NCBI RefSeq assembly: GCF_000003815.2
Contig: NC_049991.1
Span: forward strand, 6,601,964-6,665,963
Length of the DNA stretch: 64,000 nt
DNA from: Branchiostoma floridae
Lineage: Eukaryota > Chordata > Leptocardii > Amphioxiformes > Branchiostomatidae
Direction: 5' to 3'
The translations under genes and the position numbers were made by a program. Positions 34,403-46,904 of this stretch are shown here, in pieces. The notes under the pieces are model-generated. The model had not been told where the DNA came from. It worked only from the letters and a program-made list of their open reading frames with translations, and did not search any database. The first letter of the stretch is position 1. Each line of letters begins with the position of its first letter.

Positions 34403-35100
34403 TTCAACACAAAATAACACCCGCGTGTAACGAAAAGAGACATTCGTCAAGATAGACTTTATGGACGTTTAGAAACGGGTTTCAGAACGATTATCAATGC
34501 TTCTTCTTCTTCTTTTCTCACCGGATTGGAGATAGAACATTGATTAGAGCAGATGGATCGGTGGGTACAAATTTCATTACCACTTGCTGACAGTGACTGA
34601 TGCAGGTAACATTGTTCTCTGTATAATTTACTTTTGGTTGATGTGGCAGAACAGCCGACAAGATCACGTTAGTAGGAAACAAATTGATTATGATAGATCC
34701 CCTGACATCAATTTGATCACATTTTCTTTGGAGATCTGTTTGTTTGACATGTTGCAGTACGTTAAGTTGTCTATATTTTGTATTAAAGATTTTTTTCTTA
34801 TCTACATTTGATAAGGATTACTTGCGCTGAAACTGTAGATACTTTCAACGGAAATGATAATGTAGTGTGCCAAAATTTATGAAAAAGGTGACAGAAGTAA
34901 AATAGATATTAAGCTCTACTGGTACGTACTTAAAGAAAGCAATTGGAAAACAGGGTATTGTGAGTCAATGTTACATAGAGAATCGTCTCAAAGCGTATAT
35001 TATCACTGCAAGAAATCTGATCTTTAACCACCTTAAAGAGATTCGTAAAGGATACCGCAAAATACTTTCATGAAAAAACGCAACCTTTCCGCAGGTGCTT
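34403..35100. other. Intergenic stretch, nothing recognised
   Basis: 3' flank of the RING-like gene. No AATAAA lies within 200 bases; gtattaaag near 34780 is the nearest candidate. Confidence 0.4.
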
Positions 35101-35483
35101 AGACCTAGGAAAAAATGTTGCGTTTCCTGTTTCCCTGCCTACCCTAGAAAATCCTGCCGACCCTGGACTTTTTTGGGGTGGGCAGTGGAGTTACATAGCT
35201 TCTAGGTAGAATTCTTATTTAGCCTGCTTCCTATTGAAATAAAACACTGCCTGTCCTATCTAATGAAGGATAAATGCATCTTTTAATCGCAACATTCCAG
35301 TATGACGTTGAAAGACACTTATCGTTATCATGCATTTCAATTTACTTTGTTCAACTGGATTGTAATATGTCATACTAGAGTTTGGACCAGCCTAAAAAAA
35401 ATACAAGAAAAAAAAATCCCTACCTACCGTCCCTGATATCTTCAGGACTGAAACAGGAAGCACAACATTTTTTTCTTAGGCCT
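35101..35483. mobile_element. MITE-like element with ~33-bp inverted ends
   Basis: Left cctaggaaaaaatgttgcg...tcctgtttc pairs with right gaaacagga...caacatttttttcttagg. It is about 380 bp and has no ORF. Confidence 0.75.
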
Positions 35484-36099
35484 TATAAAGATTGGGCTTC
35501 GTACAGTGTATAGAATAGAGGCGAAGACATTTGTATTCATGTAGCGTTTTGTCCATTGTAAGTGAGGTGGCCAGTAACTAATTGCAGGAATTGTCGTCCT
35601 TCAATAACGGCTGCGTGGTGTAATGAAAAAGGAGTTCCTCTGTTATACTGGAGAAATGATAGGTTCTGCAATTGGTGTGACCTCGACCGCCATTGTCTCG
35701 ACACTTTGGAAAAACGGTCAATATTGGAGACTGACACGTTGCCAAAAAAGGATATCACACCATACCGTGTGAAAGTTTACGGTGAACTATAATGTGACCT
35801 GAATGTAAGTTCATCTGTGACTGTAGTCAACATTATGTTACAATTTTAAGACTTCATATCCGTGCACAAAATAAAGCGCTTACCAACATTTACATCAGAG
35901 CTCAACCGAGACGGGGGCCGATACCGACTGCCAAGCACCTTTGACTGTTGGCTGACGTCACGTTTCCATTCCGGATGTGTGACTTAGGTTTTGGGTCATT
36001 TCTACGTGTTGATCAAAAGCTTGTTGGTTAGCGCTTTTTTGTGTGCACGGATATAAAATCTTAAAATTGTAACATAATATGATGTGACTAGCATTGTAA
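35484..36099. other. Intergenic stretch, nothing recognised
   Basis: Only short ORFs. A CCAAT-free, mixed-composition region. Confidence 0.35.
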
Positions 36100-36320
36100 G
36101 AGAGAGGAAATTTTGAATAACACATGTTTTGTTCACAACCAAGTGATGTATTCTACAGACGTTTTGTTGACAGTCTGTCACCTTCCTCAGGGCAATTCGG
36201 ACTGATTCATTGTACTGCAGCATAGGTGTCGCTGCTTAAAGATGCGATCCCAAACGTAAGTGCAACGCTTACAGGTCAGAATTGTCCTGAAGAAGGTGAC
36301 AGACGGTCACAGAAAAGTCG
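36100..36320. mobile_element. Family B repeat with inverted ends
   Basis: gacagtctgtcaccttcctc...gggcaatt pairs with aattgtcc...gaaggtgacagacggtc. The centre holds gtactgcagcataggtgtcg and gcgatcccaaacg, as in the esterase introns. Confidence 0.65.
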
Positions 36321-37190
36321 GTTGACTAAAAAACTTGGTTGTAGACAGATAATGTTGATTCTAGGGACTTTCCAACTTAAAGAAATTGTTCAGTAAGAGA
36401 AAGTGTTATTGTAAAAAAGAAAGAAATACGTAGTATATGTGTCTTTCTGTGAAATGTGAAAAATTGTGAGATACATGAGCAATAGTGCTGCTAGACAATG
36501 CATGCTGCAGTAGTATGTGTTTGAGAACAAAGTTCTGTGTATTGAGATATGTGATAGAATTTTAATACACAAATAAGAACCTACACATTTGTGATCCTTA
36601 TGCTTTTTTACATGATAAAGTTTATTTTCATTTTTTTTAGAGGCACCATTATTTTTTGCTCTTATGTTGTTTAACCAGCATAAAAAAATTAGCTAGAAAG
36701 CTATCCTTGTAAAAATTTCCTTTTGAGTTTGTTTCAAAAACACTTCTTCCTTTCACATGTCCTTTACTCAAAATTAATCTTACGATAAGTTCTTCCCCGA
36801 AACTCAAAATGGTTTAGTCCTGTACGGACCAATGGAAAATTCCAGTCCTCTTTCAATACTCATTTTTCCGAGCTGAGACGTCTTGAAAAATCGTCTTCGC
36901 ACCTGCGTTGATAAGACTGCTCTTTCTTGAAATATATAACCTGTTCCACTTTAAATGACAGAAGACACCGCGAATTTATTGAAACGAACGACGTTTGGCA
37001 GTTACAGAGGCGGTGAGCCATTCATTTTAAGGTGCCAAGGATGACTTGATAACACCTTTATAATGTTTTATTCACATGTAATAAATGTCTTATCATCCAG
37101 AGATGTAGTTCATTTAAGGTCTTTAGGGGAAGCATACTAGAAACGTTCAAATATTTATTTGAACGTCCTGTGGCGGCATTACGTGGTGAC
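36321..37190. other. Intergenic stretch, nothing recognised
   Basis: AT-rich, with only ORFs of 60 codons or fewer. Confidence 0.35.
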
Positions 37191-37645
37191 ATGTTGGTGT
37201 AGCGGTTAGGGTATTTGACCCCAAACCTAGAGGCCAACACCTTATATTTGCCCTTGTCAACCGCACCGATGTCCGTCAGGGATGTAGCCTCGACCCGGCT
37301 CCGAAGTCACAAATTTGTCCCGTAGAGGACTGTCGGATACCGGGGACACCCCTCAGTGTTCCCCACGGGTAGATCACGGCGTCTATTTGTTACGGGGTGC
37401 CGGGCCGGTTTTGACTCCGACTTAAAATGAACCCGGGACATGGCCGTACTCAAAGTTTCCCCGGGAGCCGCAGGACATCCCACGGGGTCACGTAAGGGAC
37501 ACGCCTGAAAGTGCAAAAAAAAAAGCCCATGAACTGTTTGGCAGGGCACCTTTTTCCAATTGGGACCTAAGCTTTAACGTGACTTTCCTCACTTCACTTT
37601 AGTTAAAATGATTAGGCGACTTCGGTTAGGGAGGTAGACACATCA
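37191..37645 (+). repeat. SINE with GC-rich internal segment
   Basis: tRNA-like head (tggtgtagcggttagggtat) and the shared SINE tail (actttcctcacttcact...gacttcggttagggaggta). Between them is about 300 bases of GC-rich sequence that other copies lack, possibly an insertion or a different SINE subfamily. Confidence 0.5.
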
Positions 37646-38940
37646 GATACCAATTAAGTACTTTGTGGCTTCCTGTACGTTATTAAGCTTATTGTTTTTT
37701 GCTTTTTTATAATTTTATTTTGGCATTTTCTTATTCATTAACTTAGATGCAGTGCCCCCTCTTCTTTTTTTTCTCCAAAAGCAAATATAAAAATATTCAT
37801 TTTAAAAGAATCTTTGAAAAGTACTTTGAAAAGTACGTTCTATCAACAGGACAACAGTTTTTGTAAGAAACTACGCTTTACTGTAGTAGTATGTTCACAT
37901 ATGTACATCTGTAGATAGCAAATATTGAACCAGAGTCGCTAGAGTGTCCGTGCATACGTTATGTGAGTCGTTATATGTGATATACGGTGTGAGTATACGT
38001 GCCAAACGACTGTGTAACCAAGTATCTCTATATTTGTATTGTAGGTTATTAAATATACCTTCTATGAAGGGCAAGAAACGAATATATTCGTTTTTTTTCA
38101 TTGTGCGCTATTGTATGGTTTGATTTGATTATTGAATTCGAAATCACCGACAATGGAATACATGGCTAATATAGGGATTAACATTTGTGTGAAAGTACGT
38201 TTAACGCCCCTCCCAATAAGACTAAAAAAACATGTTCAAACACCACATATATACCTAAAAGTTTTATTGTCTGGAAATGTAGTAAGCTGGTCTTAGGTAC
38301 TACAGTTTACTAATGTAGCATAAGAATGAAAAAAGAGGCACTCTGTTCTCACGAGATGTACATAAGATGTACATGTGATGTACGATACATCTGGGAACTC
38401 TTACTTGTTAACATGCAATTGGACATGCGAAACCTTAGGTTTAGTTTGGTTTAGTTTGGTTTGGTTATACAGATCTCCATTAGTGACTGATATGTCACTA
38501 TTCTTCCTGGAGTCCGGGTGATTTGTAGAGAATCACCAATTCTAGACGGAAGGATTTTGCACCATCACACACCGCACCATCGCACCATCGCAGGTAATAG
38601 CCTGAGAGTAACGTTCACTTTTCATAGTCTTGCCACTACTATATATAAGCCCAAATACAGCCCTATCCCCAACTGCGTTCTCACGAGATGTTTATATGTG
38701 CGAGAGTTTGCGAGATATCCAGGAACTCTTGTTTACAACTCTATCCGTTGAGACTTGGCTCCAAGAGAGTCATATGTCCTTTTTTTATACCTCTTGCCAC
38801 TTCTACGTACACCCCATATAATCCAATCCCAAACTTGCTATGAGTTGATCATCATAAAAACATAAAACCACCACCCAACCGATCGTAATGAATGTACAAT
38901 CTGTAGCACGGAGGATTGTAAAAGTGTATAGCTCCCAAGC
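37646..38940. other. Intergenic stretch with two related blocks
   Basis: tgttctcacgagatgtacat...tctgggaactctta near 38345 is echoed by cgttctcacgagatgtttat...ccaggaactcttg near 38675. No gene seen. Confidence 0.45.
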
Positions 38941-38946
38941 CTCTGG

Positions 38947-39570
38947 TATAGCTATCTACTGTGCGGTGTTCTTCAACGAAGCTTGACCATACTTAGTAAT
39001 TAGGCCACAGCAAGTAAATTCCATGGATGACATACTATGCAGAGTGCAAAAAAAAAATGAGAAAGGGCGAAATAAAACAAGATGGGTAGAAAGGAAACAA
39101 GATGGCTAAATTTTCAAAATAGACAACATTAACGTCGTAACGTGATTTGAAGTGACAAAACGTGGCATTACATCTAAGAAGGCATTCATTCCTGTATTAA
39201 AGAAGTGAACTACTGTAGTGAAATACTAGTGTGGTACACTGGTATCAATTGCCAAGCCTGCGACTACAGTCATGGCTTCCATATTGGGACAACTTTTACA
39301 ACTACCTACTAAATTCTTAGTTTCACCTCTACAGCCACGGCTACCTGGCTAGTGTCACTTCTACAAGTACAACCATTAGCCTATAACACAACATATTTGC
39401 CCATTTTGGCACTTTCTCGTCATGTTGACCATCCCCGAAGAAAAAAAAATCTTGTTTTTTTTTCTGAAATCAGGCAAAAATTAATGCGCGCGCTGATGTC
39501 ATCCATAAAATTTAAATGCTGTGGCCTATAGCTATCTACTGTACAGTGTTCTTTAACGAGGCTTGACCAT
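38947..39570. repeat. Direct repeat pair
   Basis: tatagctatctactgt(g/a)c(g/a)gtgttctt(c/t)aacga(a/g)gcttgaccata occurs at 38947-38991 and at 39526-39570. Between the copies, sequences such as gctagtgtcacttctaca resemble the minisatellite at 63.3 kb. Confidence 0.7.
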
Positions 39571-40188
39571 AATAAGCTCGGTCCACGACTTGGAACGATC
39601 ACGACAGGGAGCAATCTTCTCACTTTAGTCACTTCTATTTGGGAAAGCAATTTGATACATACGCGCTAAGGCGTAAATTGCCTTTTTTTCATTTTCACCC
39701 AATAGGGTTGGTATTGAGTGCAACGTTCCGAAGATAACAGTATCGGGCATATTGAGTGGTATTGTCGGGATGTTAGCACTAACAAAATCGATATTTGTGT
39801 TACTTGAAGCTAAAAAGAAACATTGCTACCCAATGCTTGAATATGAAATAAGTAAGAAGATACAAGCAAGGAAACAAATACAAAATGTAGATGTAAAGAA
39901 AAACAAAATCCAGTATGAAGTACTTTTTGGCTACAGAGATTACTATTTAAAGCACAATTTGACAGAGCTAAAGAGAAAAAACAACAAAAGAAAATATCTT
40001 ACTGAAAAAATTTTAGGCTAAAAACCTGCAATTTAATATTTCTAACCGACCCTTCCTGAGAACTGACTTCCGAAATTTTTATTGCAACAAAAAAAAAGTG
40101 TTTGATAACGATTCTAAAACATTTTGATCACTCGATGTCTGGTAAGTCGGGTGACCGAAAATGCTACATAATTTTTTTTCCCAAAGTT
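39571..40188. other. Intergenic stretch with a Lys-rich ORF
   Basis: An 89-codon ORF at 39752-40021 is rich in Lys/Asn because of A-rich DNA. No domain recognised and not supported as a gene. Confidence 0.35.
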
Positions 40189-40438
40189 GGTATCTCACTG
40201 CACTTCGGGCACTGGTACGGCACTGCGGAGTTGGAAAGATTACGAATTTCAGAGATAAAGAACGATTTTTTTACGCGTTTTGCGTATTTTCTTGTCTTCT
40301 AAAGTCATACCTTTACGTACTCGTATTGCGCAATATTTGGATTATGAAAAATAGGCGAAAGTATTATAACACAACCGTGCCGCAGTGAACGAACCCCGCA
40401 GTGCCGCACCAGTGCCCCAAGTGCAGTGAGATACAACC
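40189..40438. mobile_element. MITE with ggtatctcactgcac ends, family E copy 1
   Basis: Left end ggtatctcactgcacttcgg and gtacggcactgcgg pair with right end ccgcagtgccgcacc and gtgcagtgagatac. Copies 2 and 3 lie at about 41846-42060 and 46905-47137. No transposase. Confidence 0.85.
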
Positions 40439-40689
40439 GTAAGCCTTGAGCGCTGATGCCATGTAGTTCCTGTGAGAGAATGCACTATTAAATGTATGCG
40501 TGAGCACAAACTCCTTCCAGGGCCTGCAATAACATCAAGGAACTGATTGCCATCCAAATGTTAACCCGTAAGATTTATATTACCACGACGGAAACTTCTG
40601 CGTGAACAAGAATAGTTTTACTTTTAAACCTATCTAGATCGACCTTTTGGGGGGGATTCCTGAAACGGGGTGGGGGTGGGGGGCTCATT

Positions 40690-40893
40690 TGGTCCCGACC
40701 TCGTAATTTCAAAATGGCTTAGGTTACGATCGCTCCAAATTTCCGGGAATGATGTACTAGTAGAATTTTATTACTTTCTGTAATTTTTGGATCGTAATAA
40801 CGTAATATGGCGTAATTATGACGTCATGGTAAATTTTTTGGGCTAAAACCATCTAAATAGGGAATTTATGTTATGTTAGCCCCCCCCCCCCCC
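40690..40893. repeat. Dispersed repeat, family C copy 2
   Basis: cgacctcgtaatttcaaaat...gtaattatgacgtcatg...gggctaaaaccat and a C15 tract match the copy at 10062-10280. Confidence 0.6.
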
Positions 40894-41845
40894 TCTAGAT
40901 AGAGTTAACTGTAAGAAAACACTAGTGATATAGATTGAAGTACATCCTATATCTTTACATTGCTTTTCCCTTTTTTATGGTATAGATTAAATTTAAACAG
41001 TAGCTTATATACCCCCCAAAACAGGTCTGGACAGTGGTTGTATGCCCATTTATATATTTGCAAACAACATTCTTCCCGCTTTAACATGCAGTTCTGTTCC
41101 GTTTAAAAATCTAAAACGTCACACCACATTACGCACACTACCTTTTTAATACTACACGAAACCTTCAGAAACATAATATTTTTCACTATTTAAAATATCT
41201 AACGCAACCATCTATATCTATGCCATAGTCTTCTCCTACCATGTACCGTATGACGATAACGATATTAGTAATGGTATGGCCGCCTACATTTTTGGATTAA
41301 TAAAGGAACATTAGGGAAGAGAAATTGCGCAAAATTCAAAGCAATCTTAATAAGATCTTGCCTGTACTAAAGAACGCTGCTGTTGCATGACGCCCAAGGC
41401 TACCAGGCGTATATCGTCACGAAAATTATGGTCCGTATATTCTCCACCCAGCCAAATAAACGTGCCACAGTAATAGCATCAACTATATTCATTTATGATT
41501 GACGTACCTTCCCGTAAATCATGAAACAGCATAAACTTTATACGTTGATGATTGACGTACTTTCACGTAAAATATCAAAAAGTCGACGTCAAGACAATAT
41601 TGTTAGCGTTTACCTTCTGATAAGGTATTAACAGTGGCTACCTAAAGATCTTATTCATTAAAGCTATTATCTTCTAAAACATGAAATGTTGTCGTTCGTA
41701 GATCATCTGAAGTGCAACGTTATTGTTTTTTCATTGACCTAAATAAGTTAGAATATCCTTGTGTTGTATAGAGACTTGACACGAGAATTTTTTTTCCAAA
41801 CAAAAATGGAAATTGAAAATACTACGACAGCGGCAATCACTAAAG
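40894..41845. other. Intergenic stretch, nothing recognised
   Basis: gattgacgtac(t/c)tt(c)ccgtaaa occurs twice near 41500 and 41548, a small local repeat. No gene. Confidence 0.35.
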
Positions 41846-42060
41846 TACGGGTGCGGCACGACGGGGTTCACTCACTGCGGCACTGTGTGTTATTTTCGCC
41901 GATTATTTGTAATCAAGATATTGTGTTGTACGGAAAAGTATAACTTTGAAGACAATACACAAAACCTACAAAAATTCGTTCTTTATCTCTGAAATTCGTT
42001 GAGTTATCTTTCGAACCCCGCAGTGCCGCACCGGTGCCCCAATTGTAGTGAGATATAACC
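41846..42060. mobile_element. MITE family E, copy 2 (left end degraded)
   Basis: gtacgggtgcggcacgacgg at the left; aaccccgcagtgccgcaccg...agtgagatat at the right. Confidence 0.7.
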
Positions 42061-43422
42061 TTAAGAGCCTGGTCATACAAGTTCGTTTCACAATTGTCGC
42101 ACGATCAAAAACTGAGGGAATTCTTAAGCTAGCCGTAATTCCTACGACGGATGTAACACCGCCGTTAAGATTTATGCACGACAAGAAACCGAAAACGACC
42201 TCCTAAATTTACAGTGTTCAGCGCATACATCCGCATCGCTTCCGGCTGAGCAGCTATTTTAAGTCAAACCCCTAGACGCCTCCCAAGTTGGAGGATAAGG
42301 GATTCCGTGCCGCATCTCTTGTGGCCGTTTGCCCGACTTACGACCCTAATGTGTTGGTGAAATTGATGACTGCATTATCTCGCCAAATCTCGCGTGAATA
42401 CAACACCGCGAGACTTTGCGAAGCCTTATCCTACTAATCTTCCAGAGGAAAATAATTTTCTTTCGCTAAATTCTCGATTATACGAAAAAATATCTTCAAA
42501 AACAAATTGTGCAAAAAAAAAGGAACCAACCTTTAAAAATTACCTGCACGAATTGTGGACTCGTCCGGGTGATGTTCGGGTCAAGTCGGGGATTTCCGAA
42601 TTTTACCGATGATGAAGTGGGTTGGCTACAGTTCACGACCTATCCGTCACCTATACGGAGCGGTTATTACCGAGGATATTGGGAAGGATTGAAGGGGCAA
42701 ATGAGGTGGAAACGAGGAAAGAAATTGCTCCCCTGTTGAAGAAGACGTCCCGAACACAGTAACATGTAAGGTCACAGGGTAGGGGAATTGAGGTGAGAAT
42801 AAGTCTTCTCGAATAAGCACTGAGGTGTTACTTGATTAGCGAATACCCGGTCAGTGACTCTAGAAAAATACACACGCATTTCTTATAAGATATTACATAA
42901 TAGAGAAGAAAAGTAATATGATGTTCAATAATAACTTGTAAACGTCGTGAAAAGTTGAGGTACAGTTACCATTTTGTGTTGGGAATTTCAGTACACCTTT
43001 TCTACAGAATGATATAATTGTTTGTTTGTTTTGTTTGTCTGTCTGTATTGTTTGTGTGCCCGTGTACTTTGTAGGAAGTAGACCTTTCCATTATTATCTT
43101 TTGTCGTGAGCATACTATGGTCTTAAATTTATGCTTTCAATGTTCTTGAAAGAAACAATCTGAAAGGGCCATGACTAAGGAAAGTTACTGGAAATGTAAA
43201 AATTACAACCAATGCATAGTTTTTGAAGTTGTAAATGTAATTCAATGAATGTGGAAACTAAAGTCTAAAACATACCGAAAACAATACCTCCATTTTCATG
43301 AAGGTAACCACCAGTTCAAAATATGCATAACACGCCAAATGGTACACCACTCACTCTAGATCTGTTATCAAAAACTATATCTCCGTGAATAGTTTCATCA
43401 GGTTGGTATATATGACACGTTT
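42061..43422. other. Intergenic stretch, nothing recognised
   Basis: Only short ORFs without recognisable domains. Confidence 0.35.
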
Positions 43423-43647
43423 GGGACTAATTTGCAGATTAACCAGTGGCATAAGATAGTTTCAAAGGTGTCCAAGGAGGACAGCTGGTCAAAGGGAGTG
43501 ATCAGCAGCTGGCCAAAGGGAGTCATCAACAGCTGACCATAGGGAGTCATCAGCCACAAGCCAAACACACTCCTAGGCCGGTTTCACACCTCTGGCAGCT
43601 TTTGATACTATCTTATGTTACCGTAGGATCTGGTTGAGGATTAGTTT
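43423..43647. mobile_element. Foldback/MITE family A, copy 2
   Basis: Ends gtggcataagatagt and actatcttatgttacc...ggatctggtt match the element at 3310-3473. The inside carries three diverged direct copies of agctg(g/a)cca(a/t)agggagtcatca. Confidence 0.7.
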
Positions 43648-43689
43648 CAAATAAAGTCTCACATTCTGAAGTAGTAGGAAGAATTGTAC

Positions 43690-43930
43690 CTAGTCCTGAT
43701 CCTCTGGACCTGAACCGTCCCTGGACCTTATCCTCTGGACCTAGACCGTACGATGACCTGATCCTCCTGACCTGAACCGTACCTGGACCTGATCCTCTGG
43801 ACCTGAACCGTCCCTGGACCTAATCCTCTGGACCTAGACCGTACGATGACCTGATCCTCCTGACCTGAACCGTACCTGGACCTGATTCTCTGGACCTGAA
43901 CCGTACCTGGACCTAAATGTTCTGTACCGG
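43690..43930. repeat. Minisatellite of tcctctggacctgaaccgta units
   Basis: Units of about 30 bases (gatcctctggacctgaaccg, tacctggacct) are arranged in a higher-order repeat of about 95 bases. A related inverted short copy is at 54905-54990. The minus-strand ORF here is a repeat product. Confidence 0.9.
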
Positions 43931-44394
43931 TACCCAACCCTAGTCAGAAGTGAAAAGACACTTGCTAACCTTAGGGCAAGTCAGGCTAGGGTTGTCACTT
44001 ATCCAATTCATTTCCAGTAGGTCAATGACCTCATTTAAACACAACAAACCACCTGACACAGGTTGATGGAGGTTTATTGACGTGGCACGTTGACCTCTGA
44101 CCCGTGGGCTCTTATTTTCCTGAACACATTTTGCCTGGAAATCGACCGTATGGCGGGTTGGGTGAATGAAATGTCTTCAGCTAGTGTTAAACGCTGTCAG
44201 ATCCTTATCGTGTTAACGGTCAATTTTCAAAATACACTTTGAATGCAGCGATTGGTAGATTTGTACAGCGATGGCCCTAAGCATTTTGGCATTGAGGCAC
44301 CGAATAGCCGTTGGTGGCTAGGTTAAATGACATGAGACAATAGTTCATTGCTTTTATTCTCGGAGCTCTTGCCTAGACATTTTGTCCTTGAAAA

Positions 44395-44465
44395 AGGTAC
44401 CTTACACAACTTCCTTCACTACATCCAGATGTAAGAATTGGTACCTGACTTCGGTTGGGGAGGTT
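44395..44465 (+). repeat. SINE body fragment
   Basis: ttgaaaaaggtaccttacac...ccttcactacatccagatgt...gtacctgacttcggttgggg. Confidence 0.6.
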
Positions 44466-44960
44466 TGTTTGTTTGTTTGTTTATTCTTTATTTAACCAGG
44501 GTAAAGCATGTCGCCTGATGGCGTTTTTCAAAGCCCCATGGGGGGAGAACCCCGAACATAAATCATACATTAAATTCAACAGAACCAAATCAACTTCAAT
44601 AACATAATCATACATAACGTTCTATGAAACCAAGTTACTTAGGTAACATAAACATAAAGATTGTACAAAATCAGATATAACTTAGATAACATAAAATAAT
44701 GCCAAACGAGTGAAACAAAATATTAGCCTTAACGTGACATAACAGAGGAAACATAACAAAAAGAAGTCAAATTTAAAATCAGGATTGAATCAGGTAAAAG
44801 ACTGTAGAAGGAGAGGAATGGACCCCAGCTTTTCAAAACTGTGTTCTGCACACAGTTGATAACAATCCTGAGGTCTCAAGAAAAGGCTATGGGACTACCC
44901 TTACATTTGTCTTTGTCTGAATAAGTGCGGGACTTTCTATTTTGCTGTATAAAAGCTCCT
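44466..44960 (-). mobile_element. LINE-like 3' UTR fragment with (TTTG)n tail
   Basis: A (TTTG)5 run is followed by tttattctttatttaaccag, the usual look of a minus-strand LINE 3' end. No coding frame remains. Confidence 0.5.
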
Positions 44961-45242
44961 TGGCTGTATGAATGGGTTTATTAGAATAATGGGCAGAAGT
45001 AGATTGAAGATGTCAAAGAAAAAAAAGGAACACAAATTATCAACTCGGAAAAGTGCAAATATATTGAATTTTCCGTTCCAATTCACAATTTTCAATCATA
45101 TTTGCGTGATAATAAACAGAAACATAATATTTTCACATTTCCAGCGCTAGTCTTTATCACCAATGCAAAAATGCAAAACGCAAATCCCATAGTTCTCAAG
45201 CAGAAGCGGATTTTTTGCAGGATAGGTCGCGCTGTAGGTTAT

Positions 45243-45345
45243 AGCTAATACGAATTATAACCTAACACTAACCCTAAGACCCTTACCTTAACCCTATGAC
45301 CCTAACCCTAACCCCTGACCCAACCCTAGCCCTAACTCCAAGCAA
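45243..45345. repeat. Degenerate telomere-like (CCCTAA)n block
   Basis: cctaacactaaccctaagac, cttaccttaaccctatgacc, ctaaccctaacccctgaccc. This is short and degenerate, an interstitial telomeric-type repeat rather than a chromosome end. Confidence 0.8.
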
Positions 45346-45457
45346 GAGAACTACCCCGCAGAGCAAAAAATCTACTGGGACAGAAATTAGGCTTCCCCTA
45401 GGAGGCAAATTTCGCATTTACGTGACCGTACGTACGTACTGACATTTGGACGTACCC

Positions 45458-45610
45458 CCTCAGGTGTTCACTATGGATTTAATGACTTCATCCCGGTGAA
45501 AACGTCGGCCGGGATATGTCGTCGTCATGGCAACAACGGACGCACAGGAGGAGACCTTTACGTGGGATAACGTGCAATTTGCGCTAATTGTCAAGACGGT
45601 TCTATCGTAC
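45458..45610. repeat. Diverged repeat, family F copy 1
   Basis: tgacattt...ctcaggtg...gatttaatgactt...catggcaac...gcaattt matches 51990-52170 in the same order. Old copies of an unknown element. Confidence 0.5.
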
Positions 45611-45642
45611 CTTGCTGTGCACCTTCTATGTGCGTCCGACTT

Positions 45643-45794
45643 AAGCCCCCTTCACACGAGAGCACGAATGAGCCGGAATGCCGTCCGAATGAAAATTCTT
45701 TTCTATTCCTGGCAATTCCTGGCAATTTGTAGTGTGTTCATTCCGACTGGTTCTGCTTGATTCCTGCTGATTCGGTTTCAGTGTGAAGGCCCTA
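45643..45794. mobile_element. MITE-like element with cccttcacac ends
   Basis: agcccccttcacacgagagc and gaatgagccggaat on the left pair imperfectly with attccgactggttc and cagtgtgaaggccct on the right. Confidence 0.6.
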
Positions 45795-45885
45795 TTACAG
45801 ATGTCGCGTTCTGTCGTCGTCAACAATGTCTTCTAGTCGTACGGCATTAGCCACCCTCCCCAGAATTTGTGAACATGGCCCATAA

Positions 45886-46265
45886 GGGCTCGAAATACAC
45901 TTTTCAGTCAACTTGCACAGGTGTGGATACACGAAGACCACATATTTGGATATTTGTGTTTCCGTAGAGCATTTTTATTCTTGGTTTCAAATTGTACAAA
46001 GCAGTTTCATAAAGAGGTGAATTTAGGCTTAATCAAAGAGATATTGTTTACCTGGATGTCTAACCTCCATGAATAAATTTTTTTTTTCAGCGTCATTTTC
46101 TTTTACCTTTCAATATTCTCGGTGTGTGTAAGCTTTTTTCCAATGTCAAAAGTGGATAAAAGCAACTTGCACTTGTTGTGGATAGTTTGTTTGGTCTAAA
46201 CTTACCTGCACCAAACCAATTTTACGTGCACACACTTGCATATGCATGTCGTATTTCGAGCCCTG
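45886..46265. mobile_element. MITE family D, copy 2
   Basis: Left agggctcgaaatacac and right gtatttcgagccctgc, with gcatatgcatgtc next to the right end, as in 26474-26825. Confidence 0.8.
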
Positions 46266-46904
46266 CACATATTTATTATTATTATATATTACATATTTAT
46301 TATATTGAAAATCACAAATCAGCGCTCCCTGCAAAAAATAACTGCACGCCCTACTAGACAACTAGTTCCACCGGACACACTGCACACTACTCACAAGACA
46401 TAAAAGAATTTGAATAGTACTAAAATCAAAAGCCGGTTTTCCATCAAAAAGTTGTTATTAAAATCGTTTCCGTTGAAGGAATTGCCTTTATCCTGTACCC
46501 GACAATTGCTTATCCCCTAATTGGTAGAAATTGGTCGCCGGCGGTCTTTTGAACATCCCTTAGGACGTAGTTAACGTATCCGGACGTCGTGACCGCTTGA
46601 GTGACTCCCACGTCGCTTGTTATCTTCACGTTCTTTGTGTGACAGCCGCGTCCGGACGTCGGAGGATAGCAGATCACGTCTTGAACTGACAGTGACAAAG
46701 ACAGTTTCAGAAACGTTGTTACATCGCAGAAAAGGGTTCTACAGGAACCGTTTTTGTCAGAAATTTATATCACTTCCCAGTTACAATTAAATAGCTGTAG
46801 ACATGCGTTACAGTTACAATAACACATGTACGCTTTCCTAAAGGAAACTTTTTTTACATTTTACTCTGTGGCACTTGACTGAGCTCTGTATAATCACTAA
46901 AGGT

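Noticed and set aside
33952-34455. Long overlapping ORFs on both strands of the RING-like gene A
   Set aside because: GC-rich shadow frames; only the frame with the ordered Cys/His ligands and good start context is supported. The same shadows recur at gene B.
39752-40021. 89-codon Lys-rich ORF
   Set aside because: A-rich composition, no domain, no splice or promoter context.
45527-45760. ORF starting MATTDAQEETFTW as a coding exon
   Set aside because: It lies in a diverged repeat (family F) and runs into a MITE-like element; no splice or domain support.
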